This document shows positions 56,470-64,000 of a stretch of DNA of 64,000 nucleotides, one piece after another (the stretch's first letter is position 1; the number at the start of each line of letters is the position of its first letter). Below the pieces are notes generated by a model that had not been told where the DNA came from, did not search any database, and worked only from the letters and a program-made list of their open reading frames with translations. The position numbers and the translations under genes were made by a program. The stretch is from Clostridium sp. KNHs214 (GTDB lineage Bacteria; Bacillota; Clostridia; Clostridiales; Clostridiaceae). The stretch spans positions 1,054,001-1,118,000 of the forward strand of contig NZ_JQMW01000009.1 in NCBI RefSeq assembly GCF_000744935.1, written 5' to 3'.

Positions 56470-57463
56470 AAGCATCACGCAGCCTTTCTCTTATTACTTC
56501 CGCAGCAATATTATTGAGTTTGCCAACCATTATTATTCTTATTAATTTTATTTCATTTTCCTTCGCATAGATATAAGCAATCACTGGTTCAAGTCCAAAG
56601 CTCACGTACTTAGCTTCTCTCATTAGTTTCATAATATAGTTATCACTTAATTTTTCAAGAAGACTTACTGAACCAGTTTTAGAATATTCCTCTACACCTA
56701 GTTTTAAAATTTCATTATAGTCTGTATATGAAAGTCTACCTGGTATATTTTCTACTGATTCATTAATTAAAGCTAACATCTTCTCCTTTGGAATTGAACC
56801 TCCTGGTAGCATTACTGATAAGAAAAAGTCTCTTCCTTTATTTTGTTTTTTGACCCTTAGCAAAGTCTTTATGTTTGTTAAATCCGCCATAGTTCCTATA
56901 TATTTATCTAGAAATTTATCATTTATTTCTTTACTTATAGCTATCATTTCTTCAAACATATACTTATCAAGTATTATATCAATTCTTTGAGGATCCTTTA
57001 AGTTTTTAAAGTCTTCAGTTACTTTTTCTATACTGCTTCTCATAGTTTTATTCAAGTCCCTATAGTACTCGTTATCTACTGCATATTTTAACTTAGAAAT
57101 TTCAAACTTTCCTACAGGAACTAGCATATGAGAAAAATCCTTGTTAAGGATTTTACCTTTAATCATAACCTTTAAATTATGATAATCGTATTTAATGCTC
57201 ATTATATCTACTACTGATTTAATTGGACATACATCATAAATTAAGTTATAAACTCTTTTAAGTTCAGTACTTAACATTATTTCATAGTCCTCAGCTCTTT
57301 TAACGTCATTCATCACATTGGCATACTCAGTTTCCTGAAGCACTTTTAAAGCACTTTGAGCAGATGCAGAATCTATCATTCTCTCAATTTTGGCTTTATC
57401 AAGGAGTCTGGTTTCTAATACCCTAAGCCTAGGTATAGCTTGAGTAAATTGCATTACATCCAT
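56462..57463 (-). CDS. atpC: V-type ATP synthase/ATPase subunit C
   Basis: 333-aa all-helical funnel subunit that connects the central stalk to the K ring. Conserved: [19 protein letters not shown] at the N-terminus and [26 protein letters not shown] near the C-terminus. Its end overlaps the start of subunit F by a few bases. Confidence 0.93.
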   Translation of the reverse strand: MDVMQFTQAIPRLRVLETRLLDKAKIERMIDSASAQSALKVLQETEYANVMNDVKRAEDYEIMLSTELKRVYNLIYDVCPIKSVVDIMSIKYDYHNLKVMIKGKILNKDFSHMLVPVGKFEISKLKYAVDNEYYRDLNKTMRSSIEKVTEDFKNLKDPQRIDIILDKYMFEEMIAISKEINDKFLDKYIGTMADLTNIKTLLRVKKQNKGRDFFLSVMLPGGSIPKEKMLALINESVENIPGRLSYTDYNEILKLGVEEYSKTGSVSLLEKLSDNYIMKLMREAKYVSFGLEPVIAYIYAKENEIKLIRIIMVGKLNNIAAEVIRERLRDAYV

Positions 57464-57475
57464 TAGTTACCCTCC

Positions 57476-58075
57476 TTAGTTAAATAATGCCTTCGCTACT
57501 TCATACTCTAATTCTTCCTTTATATCATTGACTAAAGCTTCAAAAGTATTATTTATTTCTATGCCATTCTTTTCTAGAATAAATCCACCCTTAAAATCTC
57601 CAGTTTCATTTTTTATTATAATATTTCCTTTTTTGCCTTTAACAATTAATTTCTTATTTACATCATCAATAAATTTTGATGTGATTATTTCTTTACCTTT
57701 AGAATTTAGTATTAAACTCTCGTCTCCATAAATATCTAAAGAAAGTATTCTATTTTCAACATATTGTAAAAATTGTTCTTCTGAAAGATTTGCTAATCTA
57801 TCTACAGCTTCATCAAAAGTTTTTTGAATGATTTGCTGCTTAGCTTCTAGCTTTTCATTTCTCACTTTAAGCTCTGAGCTAGATACTATTCTTTCTTTTT
57901 TTGTAGATGCTTCTATTTTAGCTTTCTCTATTATTTCTTTTTCTAAAATTTCAGCTTCTGAAACTTTTTTTTCTATTATCTTATTTTTTTCTTCTTGTGC
58001 ATTAGCTAAGATTTCCTTTTCTTTAATTTTGGCTTCCTCCAAAATTTTACTTACTAAATTATTTACATTAGCCAT
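57476..58075 (-). CDS. atpE: V-type ATP synthase/ATPase subunit E
   Basis: 199-aa peripheral stalk subunit with a long charged coiled coil (residues about 5-100, with repeated EEAKIKEKEILANAQEEKNK-type heptads) and a globular C-terminal part (ENGIEINNTFEALVNDIKEEL). It pairs with subunit G/H in the stator. Confidence 0.93.
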   Translation of the reverse strand: MANVNNLVSKILEEAKIKEKEILANAQEEKNKIIEKKVSEAEILEKEIIEKAKIEASTKKERIVSSSELKVRNEKLEAKQQIIQKTFDEAVDRLANLSEEQFLQYVENRILSLDIYGDESLILNSKGKEIITSKFIDDVNKKLIVKGKKGNIIIKNETGDFKGGFILEKNGIEINNTFEALVNDIKEELEYEVAKALFN

Positions 58076-58091
58076 TACGCTTCACTCCAAA

Positions 58092-58595
<504 letters not shown>

Positions 58596-58611
58596 TTAAA
58601 TCCTCCTCTTG

Positions 58612-60564
58612 TTATTTAGTAATTTTTATATATTCTTCTGAAAGCTTAAATGGAGTGAATTTTTTTCCACCGCCTTCATAGAATTTCCCGAAAAATTCTA
58701 AGTATTGTAATCTAGCTGCATGAACATAAGATCCAAGAGCATTAATTACAAGGTTAAATAAATGTAATCCCACAAATAGTATAGGAGATAACACATATTT
58801 TATTGGTACTGGGAAAAGGCTTACTATCAAGTTTAAAGCATTAGCTATAAATCCAGTAGCTAACCCTAAAGCAAGAAGTCTTGAATAGGACACTATGTCT
58901 CCTAGGTATCCTGTAACACCATAGACTCCATATAGACCTCCTCCTATTTTTCCTCCTAGGCTTGGAGAAGTTCTACCTTGTGTTAATAACAATCCTACTA
59001 AGCCAGCTATTAACAACCATTTTCCTAAGCTTCCACCTATTCCTACTAACATAAGAATTGCACCTATTAAAGTTAAATACCATGTCAATACATCGTATAT
59101 TGCATCTTTTAACTTTCCAGCTCTTATTAACATATAGGCTTTTATACCTAAACCAACAAATACGTGAACTACACCAAATGCAAGTGAAAGTATAAAAATT
59201 TGTGATATATCCTTGGTTGGGTCAATTAACATAGGGGGATTTACTCCGAAGTAATTTAATAGATCTCCAAACCAACCTCCATAAATCGTACCCCATATCA
59301 TAGTAGATATTCCTGCAAAGAAAAACAGTTTAAAAGTTTTTCTTCTTTCAGGATCTTTAACCTTGCTAATGGCAAATAAAGACGCCAAAACCATGATAAG
59401 TCCATAACCTGCATCTGAAAGCATCATACCAAAGAATATAAAATAAAATACTGACAATATTGGTGTAGGGTCTACTTCTGAATAAAGAGGCAAACTATAC
59501 ATTTCAACTAAGCTCTCAAAGGCCGAAGAAAAACCACCATTTTTAAGTTTAATAGGTACCTTTTCTGTTTCTTCTTCAGTAATTTGGCTAAAATCTAAAT
59601 AATAATCTTGTCCAACGACTTTTTTAATTGTGTTCTCTAACTCTGAATTGTTTTCCAAAGTATTCCATCCACAAATTGTAACTATCTTCTTTGTTTTCAG
59701 AAAATTATTTGAAGCATAATTTCTTATAACCAAATTATTATAGTACTCATAAGCTAGTTGTAATTCTTCTATCTTGTTGTTAAATTTTTTAATTTCTTCG
59801 GTTATTATTTCTTCCTCATGGTTTATTTCCATAATTTTAGCACTATAGTTTTCTATTAAAACCTTTGGCTCTTCTTCATAATTTAAAGCAAGATAGCTAA
59901 ATCCGTAATTTTTAAGAAGTTCTTCAGCTTTATTAGTTTCGCTTTCATGGACTATGGCAAATATATATATATCCTGACTTTGACTATTCAATATTTCTAA
60001 ATGGCCATATTTAATTTCATCTTGAAATTTTGAAGTCAATTCCTGCTCATATTGCTTAGCTAAACTTCCTAAAAAATATGAAGTTTTCTTAAACTCTTTT
60101 AAATATTTGAAAGGAGCATCAAAATTTTTCCAAAGTTCTAAACTCTTTATTTCAGTCTCATATTTTGTCCTTTCATTATTCAATGTGTTTAATTTAACTT
60201 CTTTTTCCTTTAAACTAGAATAAGTTTCTTTCCAAGAGTTTTTTTCCATAATGCTATTTAATCCACTGTAAGATAATTCTTTCTTATCCTGTAAAAAAGC
60301 TTTTAATCCGGATTTCTGAGGAATATAACCTTGAAGAAAGTCCAAAGCAAACTTTAACTTAGATAAATTTTCTTCGTACTCTGCGCACTTTGAATCTACT
60401 TCATCTCTTCGTAGCTCTTTGAATTCTTCAACTTCTTCTATTGCCTGTTCTTCTTGAAGATTTATAAATTGAACTCCTTCAAAATTTTGAAGAGCTTCTA
60501 GAAGTTTTTCCTTTTGTGATTCAAAGGTTAGCAAAGTAAACTTATTCATTTTAACTATTGCCAT
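58612..60564 (-). CDS. atpI: V-type ATP synthase/ATPase subunit I (a subunit)
   Basis: 650 aa. The N-terminal cytoplasmic half (about 1-340) is a stator arm of coiled coils. The C-terminal half has seven to eight helices, beginning FYFIFFGMMLSDAGYGLIMV, with ion-path residues in LGDIVSYSRLLALGLATGFIANALN (conserved Arg) and ends with HAARLQYLEFFGKFYEGGGK. It begins within the last codons of the upstream G/H-type gene. Confidence 0.96.
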   Translation of the reverse strand: MAIVKMNKFTLLTFESQKEKLLEALQNFEGVQFINLQEEQAIEEVEEFKELRRDEVDSKCAEYEENLSKLKFALDFLQGYIPQKSGLKAFLQDKKELSYSGLNSIMEKNSWKETYSSLKEKEVKLNTLNNERTKYETEIKSLELWKNFDAPFKYLKEFKKTSYFLGSLAKQYEQELTSKFQDEIKYGHLEILNSQSQDIYIFAIVHESETNKAEELLKNYGFSYLALNYEEEPKVLIENYSAKIMEINHEEEIITEEIKKFNNKIEELQLAYEYYNNLVIRNYASNNFLKTKKIVTICGWNTLENNSELENTIKKVVGQDYYLDFSQITEEETEKVPIKLKNGGFSSAFESLVEMYSLPLYSEVDPTPILSVFYFIFFGMMLSDAGYGLIMVLASLFAISKVKDPERRKTFKLFFFAGISTMIWGTIYGGWFGDLLNYFGVNPPMLIDPTKDISQIFILSLAFGVVHVFVGLGIKAYMLIRAGKLKDAIYDVLTWYLTLIGAILMLVGIGGSLGKWLLIAGLVGLLLTQGRTSPSLGGKIGGGLYGVYGVTGYLGDIVSYSRLLALGLATGFIANALNLIVSLFPVPIKYVLSPILFVGLHLFNLVINALGSYVHAARLQYLEFFGKFYEGGGKKFTPFKLSEEYIKITK

Positions 60565-60877
60565 GAATATTCACGATCCTCTCAATCACTAATTTAATCC
60601 CCTCTTCTTTCTTTTCACTAGGGGTATTTAGTATTTCTTCAACCTCTTTCTTGCCTTGGTCAAAAATAGGTTTAGATTCACTATTTCCTTCCTGAGCAGC
60701 CTTATCATACATTTCCTTTGCTCTTGCTTTTGCACTATTTATTATGTTACTGTATTGATTTTCTGCTTCTAAGGAAGCATTTTTAATTATTTCTTTTTTT
60801 TCAATTTCAGCTTTTTTAACCAGTGCATCGGCTTCACTTTCTGCCTTTTTAACTTCTAAAATAGCTTCTAATGCCAA
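60551..60877 (-). CDS. V-type ATP synthase/ATPase subunit G/H-type stator protein
   Basis: 108 aa, almost wholly charged coiled coil (KKAESEADALVKKAEIEKKE, NSAKARAKEMYDKAAQEG), as expected for the peripheral stalk partner of subunit E. First gene of the operon. Start is TTG at 60877 behind a weak GGTGGTG site. Its end overlaps atpI by 14 bases. Confidence 0.88.
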   Translation of the reverse strand: MALEAILEVKKAESEADALVKKAEIEKKEIIKNASLEAENQYSNIINSAKARAKEMYDKAAQEGNSESKPIFDQGKKEVEEILNTPSEKKEEGIKLVIERIVNIHGNS

Positions 60878-61076
60878 AGTATCACCACCTTTATTTGTAT
60901 ATATTAATATTTAAAGTAATAACAAATGCTTAATATCCCATGCATCTATAGTACTTTATATAGTAATCATTACAACTTCATTATACTTACTTTAACAATT
61001 AATTTCAACAGACTTTGAAGGAATTAAATTAGATTATTGCTTTTTAAGTGGCTTTTCTTTATTTATACACAATATT

Positions 61077-62813
61077 TTAAATTTTTTCATTATAAATTAA
61101 TTTTTCTACAAGTTCGCTTATTTCCTCAGTTTGACAAGGTCCATTTTCTTGAAAAATTATATACGATTCCCTATTTTCTATAGTTCCATCTTGCAAGAAT
61201 TTACATATGTCAATGAAGAATTTTTCTACATGAAACTCTAATTTTTCATAATTCACATTAGCTTTTATCCAATCACGGATTAACTTGTTAACATTTTTGT
61301 CAAATTTTCTATTTATAAATGGCGGAACCCACTTCTTTTTATTATGTAATAAGTAATCATATTTAATAATTTCATTTAATGCGTAATTACTCTTCTTTAA
61401 AACTTTTTCATTAAAAAGAAGAAATATTTCATAGTATTCAACTGAAGATATGTTTCTGTCAAAATATCCATTGTCCTGAAAAAAACTTGCAAGACTTCTG
61501 TAGAATTCAAAAGCACTAGAATAGTATTCTTCAAAATACTTCAATATATTATTAAATTTATTAGAATTATAGTATTTATCTATCATTTTTTCTACACCTT
61601 TGAGTGTACATATTTCATCATAACTAATATCCTTAGTCTTCAATATTTCATAGGGTGGATATGGTGAATATACCATTCCCCATTTATCTTTTTCGGTAAT
61701 CATAGGAGTTCCTTTAAGTAATTTTAAAAATCCTAACTGTATTTCTTCTGGTTTAATTGAATATACCTGATCAAAGGACTTTTTAAATGATTGAAAATTT
61801 TCTCCAGGCAATCCTGCTATTAAATCTAAATGCTGCTTTATATTTTTAAGCTTCTCTACTTCCAAAACCTTATATTCTATATCTTCAAAATTAACAGTTC
61901 TATTTATATTTTTTAGAATTTCATTATTGGTAGTTTGCACACCAACTTCAAATTGAATTCTTGCTTTTGGAGCCTTTTGAAGTATCTTAATTTGCTCTTC
62001 TTTAAGTAAATCTGCTGAAATTTCGAAATGAAAAGTGGTCCCTACACTTTCATCCTGTTCTGCTATAAACCTCCATATTTCTTTTGCAAAATCATCTTTA
62101 CAATTAAAAGTTCTATCAACAAATTTTACAAGCCTCACTTTTTTATCCAAGAAAAACTTTAATTCATTTTTTACCCTATCTATATCTAAAAATCTCACCT
62201 TTCTATCTACAGAGGAAAGACAATACTTACATCTAAATGGACATCCTCTGGAAGCTTCATAATAAACTATTTTATTTTCCAAATTATCCTCTTCACTATA
62301 TGGAAACACTATTTTATTTATATCTAGTATATCTCTAATTCCTCCATAATAAACTTCTCCTTGAATTTTAGTATAAAGTCCCTTTACTTTTTTCATACTA
62401 TCCTCAAGGGACTTCCCATGTTGCATACTTTCTAAAAGAGTCTTAATAAATTCTCTATATGTTTCTTCTCCTTCTCCTTCCATAATGTAGTCCATGCTGT
62501 TTTGCAATAAAAAATTCGTAGGTTCAAAGGATACCTCTGGTCCTCCTGCAAAAATAGCTATATCATTATTTATTAATTTTATTATAGTTGCCATTTCCCT
62601 AATAAATTGGATATTCCATATATAGCAAGAAAAACCTATCACATCAGGTTTTTCTTTTATTATTTCCTTTACTACTCTTTCCTTTAAATCATTTATAGAA
62701 AATTCTAATGTATTACATTCATAATCTAAATCCCTTGTATATGCTTTTAAATATCTAATTGCTAAATTACTGTGAATAAATTTTGAATTAACACCTACTA
62801 ATAAAACTTTCAT
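61077..62813 (-). CDS. B12-binding domain radical SAM protein (DUF4080 type)
   Basis: 578 aa. The N-terminal B12-binding-like domain (about 1-140; KPDVIGFSCYIWNI, IFAGGPEVSFEP) precedes a radical SAM core with EASRGCPFRCKYCLSSVDR (CxxxCxxC) near residue 192, and a C-terminal DUF4080-like region rich in aromatic residues. The family's substrates are unknown. Start is ATG at 62813, next to the methyltransferase-like gene, so the two are probably co-transcribed. Confidence 0.88.
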   Translation of the reverse strand: MKVLLVGVNSKFIHSNLAIRYLKAYTRDLDYECNTLEFSINDLKERVVKEIIKEKPDVIGFSCYIWNIQFIREMATIIKLINNDIAIFAGGPEVSFEPTNFLLQNSMDYIMEGEGEETYREFIKTLLESMQHGKSLEDSMKKVKGLYTKIQGEVYYGGIRDILDINKIVFPYSEEDNLENKIVYYEASRGCPFRCKYCLSSVDRKVRFLDIDRVKNELKFFLDKKVRLVKFVDRTFNCKDDFAKEIWRFIAEQDESVGTTFHFEISADLLKEEQIKILQKAPKARIQFEVGVQTTNNEILKNINRTVNFEDIEYKVLEVEKLKNIKQHLDLIAGLPGENFQSFKKSFDQVYSIKPEEIQLGFLKLLKGTPMITEKDKWGMVYSPYPPYEILKTKDISYDEICTLKGVEKMIDKYYNSNKFNNILKYFEEYYSSAFEFYRSLASFFQDNGYFDRNISSVEYYEIFLLFNEKVLKKSNYALNEIIKYDYLLHNKKKWVPPFINRKFDKNVNKLIRDWIKANVNYEKLEFHVEKFFIDICKFLQDGTIENRESYIIFQENGPCQTEEISELVEKLIYNEKI

Positions 62814-62814
62814 A

Positions 62815-63315
62815 CTAACATCCTTTCTTCTTAGCCCTTATAAAGAACACTTCATCATTATAGTCAAAATCAATTATATCAAATTTTAAAGTTAATAGTT
62901 TTATTATATTCTCTTTTGAATTATCATTAAAGGGATTAATATCTATTAAATTCATTATTCTTATATTATTTTCGGAAATTACAACTTTTATTTTATAATT
63001 GAATGTTTTTTTTACTCCTTTATCCACATCCCATATATAGATTTCTCCATTCTCCTTTAATACCTCCCATGCAAACTGAAAAACTTTTTCTTTTTCACTG
63101 TTTGTCCAAATATTTTTTAAAGAAAAGAATAACACGCACCTATCGTACTTATCCCTATCCAAAACCTCTTTACCTTCACTATATACATAATCTATATCCA
63201 GTGCCCCATCATCTCTTTTACAAAGATTATACACTATACCATAATCCTTATATCCAATATCTAAAACGCTGCCCTCTAATTTCATCTCATGCAAATCTAA
63301 TATTTTTTCTTTCAA
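62815..63315 (-). CDS. Methyltransferase-like protein of unknown function
   Basis: 166 aa with a class I SAM-type fold: VLDIGYKDYG at the N-terminus where motif I would be (DxGxG changed to DIGYKDYG), CVLFFSLKNIW and EVLKENGEIYIWDVDKG following. The glycine-rich loop is imperfect, so catalysis is uncertain. It ends 1 base before the radical SAM gene. Confidence 0.6.
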   Translation of the reverse strand: MKEKILDLHEMKLEGSVLDIGYKDYGIVYNLCKRDDGALDIDYVYSEGKEVLDRDKYDRCVLFFSLKNIWTNSEKEKVFQFAWEVLKENGEIYIWDVDKGVKKTFNYKIKVVISENNIRIMNLIDINPFNDNSKENIIKLLTLKFDIIDFDYNDEVFFIRAKKKGC

Positions 63316-63483
63316 TTTTATCCCCCCATAGTCTATGGATTTTACTTGTTCATAAGTTTTTATTTGTTATTGTTCAAACTTTCGCTCATGATTTTGAATT
63401 TCTACATTAATATAAATAATAAAAATATAAAGTAGCTTTTAATTTAAATTATTTAATTTATTCTTAATTCTAATTATAATATA

Positions 63484-63517
63484 AAAAAGACACTTGTTCC
63501 ATCATTTGGAATAAGTG
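63484..63517 (-). terminator. Terminator of the phospholipase-like gene
   Basis: An 11-bp stem CACTTGTTCCA (63491-63501) / TGGAATAAGTG (63507-63517) with one G-U pair is followed on the minus strand by six T. The stop codon lies in its loop. Confidence 0.85.
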
Positions 63518-64000
63518 CTTTTATATTCATCATAATAATCTAGTAAAAATCCCGCAGTAGTCTTTTGTGCCTCACCTATTATTTTTCGTGATACCTTATC
63601 ATATCTCTCTTCTAAGTTATCAATATCTTTAAATTCCCTATAGGTATTATCTGCAAACACTGCATTGCTTTTTATATATTCCTCTATATAATTAAATCTC
63701 TTGATACTTTTTTCTTCTTCAAAAGAATAATCACTCATGAGCTTACTTATTATCCATATTTCAAATTTCCTATGACTTTTTAATAATTTATTATTTACAT
63801 GCTGCGGCACCGTAGCATCTTGAATCAAATGGCAAGCAGCTCCAAAATAAAATAGAGATTTTTTAATTTCCTTTTCTCTTAAATATATAAGTGATCTTTC
63901 ATAATATTTTTTGCATTCTGTTAATGCATCTGAAAATCCGTACAGTCCCTTACCCTTCACTACATGATAAAAATGATTAGAGCTCTTAAAATCTTGATCT
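63502..64000 (-). CDS. Zinc-dependent phospholipase C family protein, 5' end outside window
   Basis: The frame is open to the window edge (DQDFKSSNHFYHVVKGKGLYGF precedes the inner GTG at 63960 in the same frame), so this is the 3' part of a larger gene. It has the alpha-toxin/PLC zinc-site pattern: NHFYH with a Gly-rich GLYGFSDA, AACHLIQDATVPQHVNN (ligands His and Asp) and a helical tail. Bacillus/Clostridium enzymes hydrolyse phosphatidylcholine; other members are of unknown activity, and toxicity cannot be read from this fragment. Ends at a strong terminator. Confidence 0.8.
   Translation of the reverse strand, partial: DQDFKSSNHFYHVVKGKGLYGFSDALTECKKYYERSLIYLREKEIKKSLFYFGAACHLIQDATVPQHVNNKLLKSHRKFEIWIISKLMSDYSFEEEKSIKRFNYIEEYIKSNAVFADNTYREFKDIDNLEERYDKVSRKIIGEAQKTTAGFLLDYYDEYKSTYSK

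Overview
The window is AT-rich, almost wholly coding, and reads like the chromosome of an amino-acid-fermenting Clostridium sensu stricto, closest in style to the C. botulinum group I / C. sporogenes / C. tetani type. The evidence is the Stickland-type ornithine oxidation cluster, a nine-gene V-type ATPase, an SCIFF peptide with its radical SAM partner, a T-box leader on alaS, strong GGAGG ribosome sites and frequent GTG/TTG starts. Species is inference. Nearly all genes lie on the minus strand.

Layout. 1-3352: start of ruvX, then ireB and alaS (T-box with Ala GCU specifier, perfect sigma-A promoter). 3358-7474: a second IscU-like gene, an IS607/IS605-type remnant, then the operon iscR-iscS-iscU-mnmA (Fe-S assembly feeding tRNA thiolation). 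7510-11996: rarA, an SGNH esterase, an HNH-like protein, a zinc-ribbon protein, an unknown protein and a flavin reductase-like protein. 12005-13560: an IS607-type element with intact TnpB but a stump of TnpA. 13879-15267: palindromic repeats around a frameshifted AEC permease. 15251-23054: ord-ortA-ortB-oraS-oraE-mutL-orr behind a -24/-12 promoter; the adjacent PAS/AAA+/Fis activator (23528-24895) is the obvious regulator. 25030-26257: split ThrE exporter (plus strand). 26267-36088: CsoR-family regulator, aspS, hisS, hemZ, a metallo-beta-lactamase-fold hydrolase, dtd, relA, apt and a degenerate RecJ-like gene. 36302-45573: secDF, scfB, scfA (SCIFF), a TIGR04086-type membrane protein, yajC, tgt, queA, ruvB, ruvA and a bofC-position gene.

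45574-52330 is the accessory stretch: a HIT-like protein, an epimerase, a frameshifted gene, an integrase stump, MITE-like palindromes, yebC, and a small HesB-like gene with an in-frame UGA that looks like a selenocysteine codon (50485-50778). The last has a SECIS-like hairpin after the UGA and a CsoR-type dyad in its leader. 52331-60877 is the V-ATPase operon (G/H-I-K-E-C-F-A-B-D), whose proteolipid carries Na+-type ligands. 61077-64000: a B12-binding radical SAM protein, a methyltransferase-like protein and the 3' part of a zinc-dependent phospholipase C family gene running off the edge.

Most notable: the probable unannotated selenoprotein; the sigma-54 control of ornithine catabolism; the RecJ-like protein that lost its metal ligands while staying in the recJ locus; the two TnpB elements sitting a few bases upstream of start codons; and two frameshifts that standard ORF calling hides.
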